Source: Bacteroidota bacterium (GTDB lineage: Bacteria > Bacteroidota > Ignavibacteria > UBA10030). Taken from it: a stretch of 5,467 nucleotides of DNA. Location of the stretch: contig JALONE010000133.1 in assembly GCA_025455125.1 (NCBI GenBank), positions 1-5,467 of the forward strand, read 5' to 3'. How positions within the stretch are numbered: the first letter of the stretch is position 1; each line of letters starts with the position of its first letter. A program made the position numbers and the translations under genes. Below the pieces are notes generated by a model. That model made no database searches. It was not told where the DNA came from and saw nothing but the letters and a program-made list of their open reading frames with translations. Below, one piece after another: positions 1 through 5,205 of this stretch.

Positions 1-1
1 A

Positions 2-337
2 CATTTGGGCGACCCGGGGCGCGATGAGGGATTCCGCCTGGCGGAGGAATTCCTGGCGAAGACAAAGGAAGAGAGCATGTCGATTGCCATTTCCCTGCAG
101 GTCCAGGATATCACCAGCCAGCAGATCGCCGGCGTCGCGCACATCATCGAGGGCGTTCGGGAGCAGTTGGCCTCTGCGTTGTTCCGATTCGAGAACGGGA
201 CGGCGGGGGCGGACATCGAGGAGACCAATCACTTCAAGGACAAGGTTTTCGACACGAATGCGCAATATTCGAAGTCGCCCGAGCGTCAGTCGGATGCGGA
301 TGAGATCGTTCGCCAATTCACGAACGGAAAGCAATGA
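2..337 (+). CDS. cheZ: CheZ-type CheY-phosphate phosphatase, C-terminal part (5' end outside the window)
   Basis: Only the last 111 codons are present; the frame is open to the left edge, so the gene starts outside the window. A TTG at position 5 could be read as a start, but nothing upstream supports it. The key segment is QVQDITSQQIAGV (visible residues 33-45), in a long amphipathic helix. It matches the CheZ active-site helix (QDLTGQ in Escherichia coli), where Asp143 and Gln147 drive CheY-P dephosphorylation; the equivalents here are Asp36 and Gln40. A polar, probably disordered stretch follows. The protein ends with an acidic-hydrophobic segment, SDADEIVRQF, which by position resembles the C-terminal CheY-binding peptide of CheZ; that comparison is inference. 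The product is expected in the cytoplasm, ending the CheY-P signal to the motor. It lies 45 bp before cheA in the same direction, probably in one operon. Another protein of the CheZ fold is possible, but the Asp-x3-Gln motif and context favour CheZ. Confidence 0.8.
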   Translation, partial: HLGDPGRDEGFRLAEEFLAKTKEESMSIAISLQVQDITSQQIAGVAHIIEGVREQLASALFRFENGTAGADIEETNHFKDKVFDTNAQYSKSPERQSDADEIVRQFTNGKQ

Positions 338-382
338 AGGGAACCGGAGTCGGAAGCGGATTCCACTCCATAAGGAACTACG

Positions 383-670
383 ATGAGCACCACAGGCGGA
401 ACACCGTCGTTTGAGAATGAAATGGCCGAGATCCTCGACAGCTTCATCGTCGAGTCGAATGAGATCATTGAACGGTTGGGTCAGGACCTCATGGCGTTGG
501 AGAAAGATCCCAGGAACGCGGAGCTCCACAACGTCATCTTCCGTGCCGTCCACACGATGAAGGGAACCTCCTCGTTCCTCGGATTCGAGCAGATGACCGG
601 ACTGGCGCACAAGTTCGAGGATGTGCTGAACAAGATCCGACGGTCATGTTCGAAGCATATGATCTGTTGA
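383..670 (+). CDS. cheA: CheA N-terminal fragment: truncated P1 (Hpt) phosphotransfer domain, frameshifted
   Basis: This is the first part of the chemotaxis histidine kinase gene, opening with ATG after a good AAGGA ribosome site (372-376). Residues 10-87 are a typical P1/Hpt start. Helix A contains DSFIVESNEIIERL. Helix B holds the phosphorylated histidine, His57, in FRAVHTMKGTSSFLGF. Helix C contains GLAHKFEDVLNKIRR. Homology stops at Arg87. The last eight residues (SCSKHMIC) are out-of-frame sequence ending in TGA, which overlaps the start of the next frame. A complete P1 continues with a loop (commonly GEL-x-LTPE-like) and helices D and E; the loop is missing here and helix D resumes in the other frame at 646. 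The fragment therefore lacks part of the four-helix bundle and probably does not fold well alone. The simplest reading is one cheA gene (383-2151) damaged by a short deletion or a sequencing/assembly error. Confidence 0.85.
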   Translation: MSTTGGTPSFENEMAEILDSFIVESNEIIERLGQDLMALEKDPRNAELHNVIFRAVHTMKGTSSFLGFEQMTGLAHKFEDVLNKIRRSCSKHMIC

Positions 671-2151
671 AGATCCTGCTGGAACGGATCGAACAACGGA
701 ACTACGACCCGATGGACTTGGCGGGGGTTGAGAACAAGCTTTCCGTGATCGCGGCGGGAGGAACCGTGGAACTTCGCTCCGCCTCGACCGCCGCGGCAGT
801 GCCTGCCCATGCACCGGAAGCCGTGGAAGCCGAAGAAGAGAATCCGCTTGAGAATCTAACGGATGAGCCTCCCGCGCACGCTGAGGAGAAGGAACCCGCG
901 GTACCGCAGCCGGGGATGATGTCTCCCCAGCCGGGAGGACAGCCTGCCATGGCGAAGTCGGTCGATTCGACGATCCGGGTCGATGTCAGCCGTCTCGACA
1001 CGCTCATGAATCTTGTCGGCGAATTGGTGCTGGGAAGAAACCGGCTCTCGCAGATCTCTCATCAAATGAACGAGCAGTACGACAATGTCCCCATTTCGCG
1101 GGAGTTGCTCGAAACGAATTCGCATATCGACTTTATCACGACCGAGCTCCAGATGGCGGTGATGAAGACGCGCATGGTCCCCATTGCGAAAGTGTTCAAC
1201 AAGATCCCGCGGCTGATCCGCGAGTTGTCCAAGGAAATGAAAAAGGACATGGATCTGGAGATCTTTGGAGAAGAGACCGAGTTGGACAAATCGCTCATCG
1301 AAGAGCTCAACGATCCGCTCGTGCATCTCATTCGCAACGCGGCGGACCACGGTGTCGAGTCGCCGGACGAACGTGTCGCGAAGGGGAAGCCCGCTCGCGG
1401 GAAGGTGATCGTCCGGGCGGATCACGAAGGGAACCATATCGTCATTTCCATTCAGGATGACGGAAAGGGAATGGACCCGGATAAACTGAAGCGGAAGGCC
1501 ATCGAAAAGGGGCTTTTGACCGAGGCGGAAGCCGCGGAAATGGCGGTGAAGGATGCCTACAATCTTGTCTTCCTTCCCGGGTTCAGCATGGCGCAGAAGG
1601 TGACGAACGTTTCCGGGCGCGGCGTGGGGATGGACGTTGTGCGCACGAACGTCCAGAAGCTGAAGGGGACCATCGACATCGAGTCCGAGATCAATGTCGG
1701 CAGTAAATTCATCATCAAACTCCCGTTGACGCTCGCCATCATTCAGGCGTTGCTCGTCGAGGCGGGGGGCGAGATCTACAGTATACCGCTCGACTCGGTC
1801 GTCGAGGTTGTGCGCATCCAGCGTTCGGAGGTCTCCACGATCAACAAACGGGAGGTCATCCGATTGCGCAACATGGTCCTTCCGCTTGCACGCATCCGCG
1901 AAGTCCTGGGTGGTCGAACGAACGGAGAAGATTCCGAATGGATCTATGTCGTCGTGATCGGGTTGGCGGAGAAGCGGCTGGGCATCGTGGTCGATTCCAT
2001 GCTGGGGCAACGGGAAGTGGTGATTAAATCACTGGGTGAATATCTGGGGAGCGTGCGCGGCATCGCCGGCTCAACGATCCTGGGCGACGGACGCGTGATC
2101 ATGATCGTCGACGTCGCGGAAATGATGCGCCTCCATTCAACACGGTCGTAG
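646..2151 (+). CDS. cheA: CheA chemotaxis histidine kinase, main part (end of P1, linker, P3, P4, P5)
   Basis: CheA autophosphorylates under receptor and CheW control and passes phosphate to CheY and CheB. This 501-codon frame starts at an internal Met in P1 helix D (MFEAYDLLKILLERIEQ), with no convincing ribosome site, so it is the downstream half of a broken gene rather than one with its own start. Residues 35-106 are a low-complexity Ala/Pro/Glu-rich linker; no P2 (CheY/CheB-docking) domain is visible. P3 dimerisation helices span about 107-170. The P4 kinase domain spans about 171-365: N box around Asn231 (LIRNAADHGVE), G1 box DDGKGMD (271-277), F-box region FLPGFS (309-314), G2 box GRGVGMD (324-330) and a GSKF segment near 352. 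The P5 CheW-like domain runs from about 366 to the end and looks complete. The kinase core seems intact; only the join to P1 is damaged. cheB follows after 20 bp. Confidence 0.93.
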   Translation: MFEAYDLLKILLERIEQRNYDPMDLAGVENKLSVIAAGGTVELRSASTAAAVPAHAPEAVEAEEENPLENLTDEPPAHAEEKEPAVPQPGMMSPQPGGQPAMAKSVDSTIRVDVSRLDTLMNLVGELVLGRNRLSQISHQMNEQYDNVPISRELLETNSHIDFITTELQMAVMKTRMVPIAKVFNKIPRLIRELSKEMKKDMDLEIFGEETELDKSLIEELNDPLVHLIRNAADHGVESPDERVAKGKPARGKVIVRADHEGNHIVISIQDDGKGMDPDKLKRKAIEKGLLTEAEAAEMAVKDAYNLVFLPGFSMAQKVTNVSGRGVGMDVVRTNVQKLKGTIDIESEINVGSKFIIKLPLTLAIIQALLVEAGGEIYSIPLDSVVEVVRIQRSEVSTINKREVIRLRNMVLPLARIREVLGGRTNGEDSEWIYVVVIGLAEKRLGIVVDSMLGQREVVIKSLGEYLGSVRGIAGSTILGDGRVIMIVDVAEMMRLHSTRS

Positions 2152-2157
2152 GTGGCC

Positions 2158-2164
2158 GGAAGGA
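2158..2164 (+). promoter_or_regulatory. Ribosome binding site fixing the GTG start of cheB
   Basis: GGAAGGA lies 7 nt before the GTG at 2172. It supports GTG as the real start: the next in-frame Met is residue 16, beyond the first beta strand and the two acidic residues of the receiver domain, and would give an inactive protein. Confidence 0.75.
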
Positions 2165-2171
2165 CAAACGC

Positions 2172-3257
2172 GTGAGCAAGACGATCAATGTCATCGTCAT
2201 CGACGATTCCGCCTTTATGCGGAAGTCGCTTTCGATGATGCTCGAATCCGATCCGATGATCAAAGTGGTGGCCACCGCGCGCGATGGCCGCGAGGGGATC
2301 GAAAAGATCAAGGCGTTCAAGCCGGATCTCGTCACGATGGACATCGAGATGCCCGGAATGGATGGTCTGACCGCGCTCGGCATCATCATGAAAGAGATGC
2401 CGCTGCCAGTGCTGATGATCAGCTCACTGACGACCGAGGGAGCCCAGTCCACGCTGGAAGCACTGTCGCGCGGCGCAGTCGATTTCATTCCCAAGGAACT
2501 GTCGTACGTCTCGTTGGACATCGTCAAGATCAAGGAAGAACTGGTCACGAAGGTCAAGGAGATCGTGCAGAGCCGCTCGCTGACCTTCCGGCTTCAGCGT
2601 ATCCGGAGCTCTGCGCAGGGCGTGCAGGGTGTTGGTCCCAAACCTCTCCCCGTTCAACAACATTTCGTCAAGAAGAGCGAACGCAAGGACTATCGCGCTG
2701 TCGTGGTCGGCATCTCGACCGGCGGTCCCATGGCCTTGTTGCAGACCATTCCGAAGATCCCCGCGGGTTTTCCCGTCGGCATTGCCGTGGTTCAGCACAT
2801 GCCGCCGCATTTCACGAAGTCGATGGCGGATCGCCTCAACGGCCTGAGCGCAGTCGAGGTCCACGAAGCACTTGACGGCGAGCCGCTCCAGCCGGCGACG
2901 GTTCTTATTGCGCCCGGGGGAAGACATATGACCTTTGAACGATCGGGGGGACAGGTGCGGGTCCGCGTTTCCGACGAGCCGAAGAACACGCTCTATCATC
3001 CCTCCGCAGATATCATGATCCAGTCCGCGGTGAATGTCGTCAATGCGCCGATGGTTGGACTGATCATGACCGGCATGGGGAAAGATGGCCTCGAGGGATT
3101 GCGGGAAGTGAAGAAGATGGGGGGATACATCATCGCGCAAGATGAGGAAACCTGCGTGGTCTACGGCATGCCGAAAGCCGTCGTCGATGACGGCATTGCG
3201 GATGCGGTCGTGCCCTTGAATGATATTCCCAAAACGCTTTCGCAAGTCTTTGCCTAG
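2172..3257 (+). CDS. cheB: CheB, receptor protein-glutamate methylesterase / glutamine deamidase
   Basis: CheB removes methyl groups from chemoreceptors (and deamidates Gln sites), giving adaptation; phosphorylation by CheA activates it. The 361-residue length is normal. The N-terminal receiver domain (about 4-125) has the acidic pair Asp11/Asp12, the phosphoacceptor Asp57 in VTMDIEMPGMDG, a hydroxyl residue at Ser84 (MISS) and Lys108. A linker of about 45 residues follows. The methylesterase domain (about 174-358) carries the catalytic triad: Ser182 in GISTGGP, His209 in QHMPPHF and Asp305 in TGMGKDG. All key residues are present, so the enzyme looks functional. It is probably cotranscribed with cheZ and cheA upstream (20-bp gap) and with the small gene downstream (9-bp gap). 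Because the receptors must be encoded elsewhere, this is the adaptation arm of a dispersed chemotaxis system. Confidence 0.96.
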   Translation: MSKTINVIVIDDSAFMRKSLSMMLESDPMIKVVATARDGREGIEKIKAFKPDLVTMDIEMPGMDGLTALGIIMKEMPLPVLMISSLTTEGAQSTLEALSRGAVDFIPKELSYVSLDIVKIKEELVTKVKEIVQSRSLTFRLQRIRSSAQGVQGVGPKPLPVQQHFVKKSERKDYRAVVVGISTGGPMALLQTIPKIPAGFPVGIAVVQHMPPHFTKSMADRLNGLSAVEVHEALDGEPLQPATVLIAPGGRHMTFERSGGQVRVRVSDEPKNTLYHPSADIMIQSAVNVVNAPMVGLIMTGMGKDGLEGLREVKKMGGYIIAQDEETCVVYGMPKAVVDDGIADAVVPLNDIPKTLSQVFA

Positions 3258-3266
3258 AGGGCAACG

Positions 3267-3539
3267 ATGACAACGCCGCCTGATGATACGAATGGATTTC
3301 GCGATCTCGGTTCGATTGACCGTGCTCATGTCGTGACGGGGACGACTCGCGGAAATCTCATCCGACACACAAGCATTGCCCCATCCTCCAAGGCCGATCC
3401 CGCCGCCGCAACGGAGCCGTCCCACTCCCACGCCCCCGAGGTCGTCATCCATCGGAATGGCGAATCGATCGAATCCATCGAGTTCATCTGCACGTGCGGT
3501 CAGCACGCCGTCGTGAACCTGGAGTATGATGACGAGTAG
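3267..3539 (+). CDS. Small protein of unknown function with a C-terminal Cys-x-Cys-Gly motif
   Basis: I do not recognise a named family. The 90-residue product starts with ATG after AGAGGG (3256-3261), just behind the cheB stop codon, so it is probably translated from the same transcript. Residues 1-55 are polar and low in hydrophobic residues (Thr, Asp, Ala, Pro, Ser, His), probably disordered. Residues 56-90 look folded: alternating hydrophobic residues suggest beta strands (VVIHRNGESIESIEFIC, then HAVVNLEYDDE) flanking CTCG, with Cys75 and Cys77. The strand-CxCG-strand pattern resembles half of a zinc ribbon; a dimer could supply four cysteines for one metal, which is inference. No signal peptide or membrane segment is visible, so a cytoplasmic protein is expected. 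Its position at the end of the chemotaxis block suggests a motility-related role, without direct proof. Codon use looks like that of its neighbours. Confidence 0.75.
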   Translation: MTTPPDDTNGFRDLGSIDRAHVVTGTTRGNLIRHTSIAPSSKADPAAATEPSHSHAPEVVIHRNGESIESIEFICTCGQHAVVNLEYDDE

Positions 3540-3549
3540 CGAACACCTG

Positions 3550-3602
3550 TCTCTCCTCAGCCACCTCCCCCCCTCCACCAAATCATCAAATCCCCGTTTT
3601 TT
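3550..3602 (+). terminator. Candidate Rho-utilisation (rut-like) region at the end of the chemotaxis block
   Basis: From 3550 to 3595 the sense strand is very rich in C and contains a single G (3560), with many pyrimidine-C dinucleotides, then six T residues (3597-3602). Such C-over-G bubbles in untranslated RNA are typical of Rho loading sites. No GC hairpin precedes the T run, so this is not an intrinsic terminator. It lies directly after the stop codon of the small gene, where translation ends. The call rests on composition only. Confidence 0.35.
3561..3579. repeat. Perfect 19-nt polypyrimidine mirror repeat
   Basis: The sequence CCACCTCCCCCCCTCCACC reads the same in reverse along one strand (mirror symmetry, not an inverted repeat), centred on 3570. 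The complementary strand has five G tracts (2-2-7-2-2). Such tracts can form triplex (H-DNA) or two-layer G-quadruplex structures in suitable conditions. The symmetry is directly seen; a structural role is inference. Confidence 0.6.
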
Positions 3603-3636
3603 CTTCATATTCGCCATATTTCTGTTGTTCTCCCTC

Positions 3637-3652
3637 TGGCACTCGGGTTGAA
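3637..3652 (+). promoter_or_regulatory. Candidate sigma-54 (-24/-12) promoter of the flagellar operon
   Basis: TGGCACTCGGGTTGAA fits the RpoN consensus TGGCACG-N4-TTGCA with exact spacing between the GG (3638-3639) and the -12 element. The TGGCAC half is perfect. The mismatches are T instead of G at 3643 and A instead of C at 3651, inside the usually conserved GC of the -12 element. Transcription would begin near 3663, leaving a leader of about 17 nt before flgB. Many bacteria drive flagellar rod and hook genes with sigma-54. No enhancer site for an activator was identified. Confidence 0.45.
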
Positions 3653-3679
3653 TGTAAGAACCCAGAGACAGCAAGAACA

Positions 3680-4105
3680 ATGAAACTCTTCGATTCCACT
3701 CGCATTCCGATTCTGAACAAGGCGCTTGACGCCTATTCGGCACGACACAAAGTCATCGCGTCGAACATCGCCAACATCACGACCATCGGTTATCGGGCGA
3801 AGGCTGTTACGTTCGATGAGGAACTCTCCGGGGCAATGGAACAGCCGTTGCTTCGACCAGCACTGACGAACGAGAAGCACATGATCGCGGGCGGTCTCCC
3901 TGACGGAAAAGAGCACGTGCAAGTGGTGGATGCGGCGTCCGCCGGTCTCAGTCCGATCGACCCGAACAGCGGCGTTCCCAACAACGTGAACATCGACAAC
4001 GAAATGGCCGAACTGGCCAAGAACCAGATACGATTCAAGTTCTCGTCCAAGCTTCTCGGCGAGACATTCCGCGGTCTGCAAAAAAGCATCAGAGGAATGG
4101 CATGA
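3680..4105 (+). CDS. flgB: FlgB, flagellar proximal rod protein
   Basis: FlgB is part of the rod that crosses the periplasm from the MS ring, and is exported by the flagellar type III apparatus without a cleaved signal peptide. The 141 residues are of normal length. The N-terminal helix leads into SNIANITTIGYRAKAVTFDEE (residues 28-48; 20-residue limit respected by noting its core as ANITTIGYRA), the rod/hook motif ANxxTxGY. The C-terminal half has NNVNIDNEMAELAKNQIRF (102-120), typical of FlgB, followed by a final amphipathic helix. The ATG at 3680 has only a weak purine-rich ribosome site (around 3664-3675). It is the first gene of the flagellar run, preceded by the 140-bp intergenic region with the sigma-54-like site, and its stop overlaps the flgC start (ATGA at 4102-4105), so the two are translationally coupled. 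Confidence 0.95.
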   Translation: MKLFDSTRIPILNKALDAYSARHKVIASNIANITTIGYRAKAVTFDEELSGAMEQPLLRPALTNEKHMIAGGLPDGKEHVQVVDAASAGLSPIDPNSGVPNNVNIDNEMAELAKNQIRFKFSSKLLGETFRGLQKSIRGMA

Positions 4106-4599
4106 AGATCGATCGCCTCTTCGCAGGCTTGAACATCAGCGCCATGGGATTGAGCGCTCAGAGAAAGCGCATGGATGCGATCGCGACCAACATGGCGAAC
4201 ATTGAAACGACACGGACCGAGAATGGTGAACCGTATCGCCGCAAGGTTGTCGCCTTTGCCGCCACAACAGGGAAGACCTTTGGCGGGATTCTCCAGTCGA
4301 TCGGCGGCCGCCTCGCCACGACGAACACCAGGCATTTTGAGACCGGCCTCGTCCCGGTCGGCACATCGAGCTCCACCCCCACGGGCGTCGAATCGCGCGA
4401 AAGCACGGACGACGCCCCCTTCCGTTTAACGTATGACCCCAGCCATCCCGACGCGGATGCGAACGGGTACGTGCGCATGCCCAACGTGAACGTTGTGACC
4501 GAGATGGTCGACATGATCTCGGCGACGCGGGCATACGAAGCGAACGTCACCGTCGTCAACGGGCAGAAGCAAATGTCGCGTGATGCGCTGGAGATCTGA
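4102..4599 (+). CDS. flgC: FlgC, flagellar proximal rod protein
   Basis: FlgC is a second proximal rod subunit, assembled next to FlgB. The N-terminal part has the family motif GLSAQRKRMDAIATNMANIE (16-35) followed by TTRTENGEPYRRK. The C-terminal part has YDPSHPDADANGYVRMPNVN (111-130) and VVTEMVDMISATRAYEANV (131-149), which are strongly diagnostic of FlgC. At 165 residues it is about 30 longer than the enterobacterial protein (134); the extra length lies mainly in the variable middle (about 55-110, Thr/Ser/Gly-rich), where rod proteins normally vary. Translation is coupled to flgB by the ATGA overlap, and the next gene begins two bases after its stop codon. Confidence 0.96.
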   Translation: MKIDRLFAGLNISAMGLSAQRKRMDAIATNMANIETTRTENGEPYRRKVVAFAATTGKTFGGILQSIGGRLATTNTRHFETGLVPVGTSSSTPTGVESRESTDDAPFRLTYDPSHPDADANGYVRMPNVNVVTEMVDMISATRAYEANVTVVNGQKQMSRDALEI

Positions 4600-4601
4600 C
4601 C

Positions 4602-4889
4602 ATGAATGTGCAGAACATCCGTATCGTTCCCCCCGCGCCGCAGCAACCTTCGCAGCCAAACGGCGCGCCGGTCAAGCCCTTCGCTCCGTCGTTCGAGGCG
4701 GAACAAGCGCGCGCCGCAGGCAGGATGCCCGCGGAGTCGTCTGGGGACGTGTTGACGCAGGACGAGAAGAATTTCTTTGAAGAGCTGTTTCCATCGGCGG
4801 CGCAGCAGATCCGCGAGTATCACGCCTACGGGCGCGACGGTTCGCGGAACGCGGTGACCACCGGAACGGTCGTCGATCGGAGAGGATAG
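4602..4889 (+). CDS. Small proline-rich protein of unknown function between flgC and fliE
   Basis: I do not recognise a named family. The 95-residue product starts with ATG two bases after the flgC stop, with GGAGA at 4590-4594 as ribosome site. Residues 1-30 are proline-rich (eight Pro between 10 and 29) and probably extended. Residues 50-77 form the only clearly structured segment: LTQDEKNFFEELFPSAAQQI (51-70) then REYHAYG, a predicted amphipathic helix with a Phe-Phe...Leu-Phe-Pro core. The tail is short, polar and basic. There is no signal peptide or membrane span. Since flgB, flgC, fliE and fliF all build the rod and MS ring, a helper role in rod or MS-ring assembly or export is a reasonable inference, but nothing in the sequence proves it. 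The rival frame at 4580-4780 has no family features and overlaps flgC. Tight packing with both neighbours supports a real gene. Confidence 0.8.
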   Translation: MNVQNIRIVPPAPQQPSQPNGAPVKPFAPSFEAEQARAAGRMPAESSGDVLTQDEKNFFEELFPSAAQQIREYHAYGRDGSRNAVTTGTVVDRRG

Positions 4890-4893
4890 GGAG

Positions 4894-5202
4894 ATGAAAA
4901 TCAGTCAGGGACTGACGTTACTACCGAACGTCGATGCACCGGCCACGGGAAGCCAGATCAACAAGACGCTGAAGGAGACCAACCAATCCTTCGGACAGGT
5001 GTTGAATCAGGCGCTCTCGGACGTGAACAACCTCCAGCGAGAAGCGGGTAACGCCGTTAACAAGATGGTTACCGGCGAAGCGGCCGACCTCCACGAGGTC
5101 ATGGTCGCGGTGGAAAAGGCCCGCACCAGCTTTGACCTGCTGATGGAAGTTCGCAACAAGGCCATCGACGTGTATCGGGAATTGATGCGCATGCAGGTTT
5201 AG
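4894..5202 (+). CDS. fliE: FliE, MS-ring/rod junction protein
   Basis: FliE links the MS ring (FliF) to the proximal rod (FlgB) and is among the first proteins exported through the flagellar type III gate. The 102-residue length is normal. The N-terminal third is polar and variable. From about residue 30 the sequence follows the family: SFGQVLNQALSDVNNLQREA (32-51), then GEAADLHEVMVAVEKARTSF (61-80), and the closing segment DLLMEVRNKAIDVYRELMRM (81-100) with final Gln-Val. Strong purine sequence GAGAGGA (4880-4886), within the end of the preceding gene, serves as ribosome site for the ATG at 4894. The gap to the previous stop codon is four bases and to fliF three, so this is the middle of a tightly coupled operon. 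Confidence 0.96.
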   Translation: MKISQGLTLLPNVDAPATGSQINKTLKETNQSFGQVLNQALSDVNNLQREAGNAVNKMVTGEAADLHEVMVAVEKARTSFDLLMEVRNKAIDVYRELMRMQV

Positions 5203-5205
5203 TCT

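Noticed and set aside
5..7. TTG as the true start of the cheZ-like gene
   Set aside because: The frame is open to the left edge, known CheZ proteins have a long helical region before the active site, and no ribosome site can be seen, so the gene almost surely begins outside the window.
601..670. Programmed ribosomal frameshift joining the two cheA frames
   Set aside because: No slippery heptamer of the X-XXY-YYZ type lies in the overlap, and a shift would still leave the 11-12 missing P1 residues unexplained. A deletion or sequence error fits better.
856..2010. Long open frame on the minus strand opposite cheA (384 codons)
   Set aside because: It is rich in His, Arg and Asp as expected for the complement of a GC-rich gene, has no recognisable domain, and lies wholly opposite the conserved kinase coding sequence.
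3591..3602. Intrinsic (hairpin plus T-run) terminator before flgB
   Set aside because: The six-T run is present, but the preceding bases almost lack G, so no stem can form.
3586..3620. Sigma-28 (FliA-type) promoter from TCAA and GCCATAT elements
   Set aside because: The spacing between the two elements is too long (23 rather than about 15 bases) and GCCATAT departs from GCCGATAA.
2424..3743. Long minus-strand open frame opposite cheB, the small gene and the start of flgB (439 codons)
   Set aside because: Same antisense composition, no family features, and it crosses three well-supported plus-strand features and the intergenic region.
4158..4823. Minus-strand open frame opposite flgC and the small gene
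   Set aside because: It lies opposite strongly conserved flgC coding sequence and has no recognisable motif.
5047..5074. Inverted repeat GGTAAC...GTTACC within fliE
   Set aside because: It is a short six-base stem with a long loop inside a conserved coding region, and is explained by coding constraint or chance.
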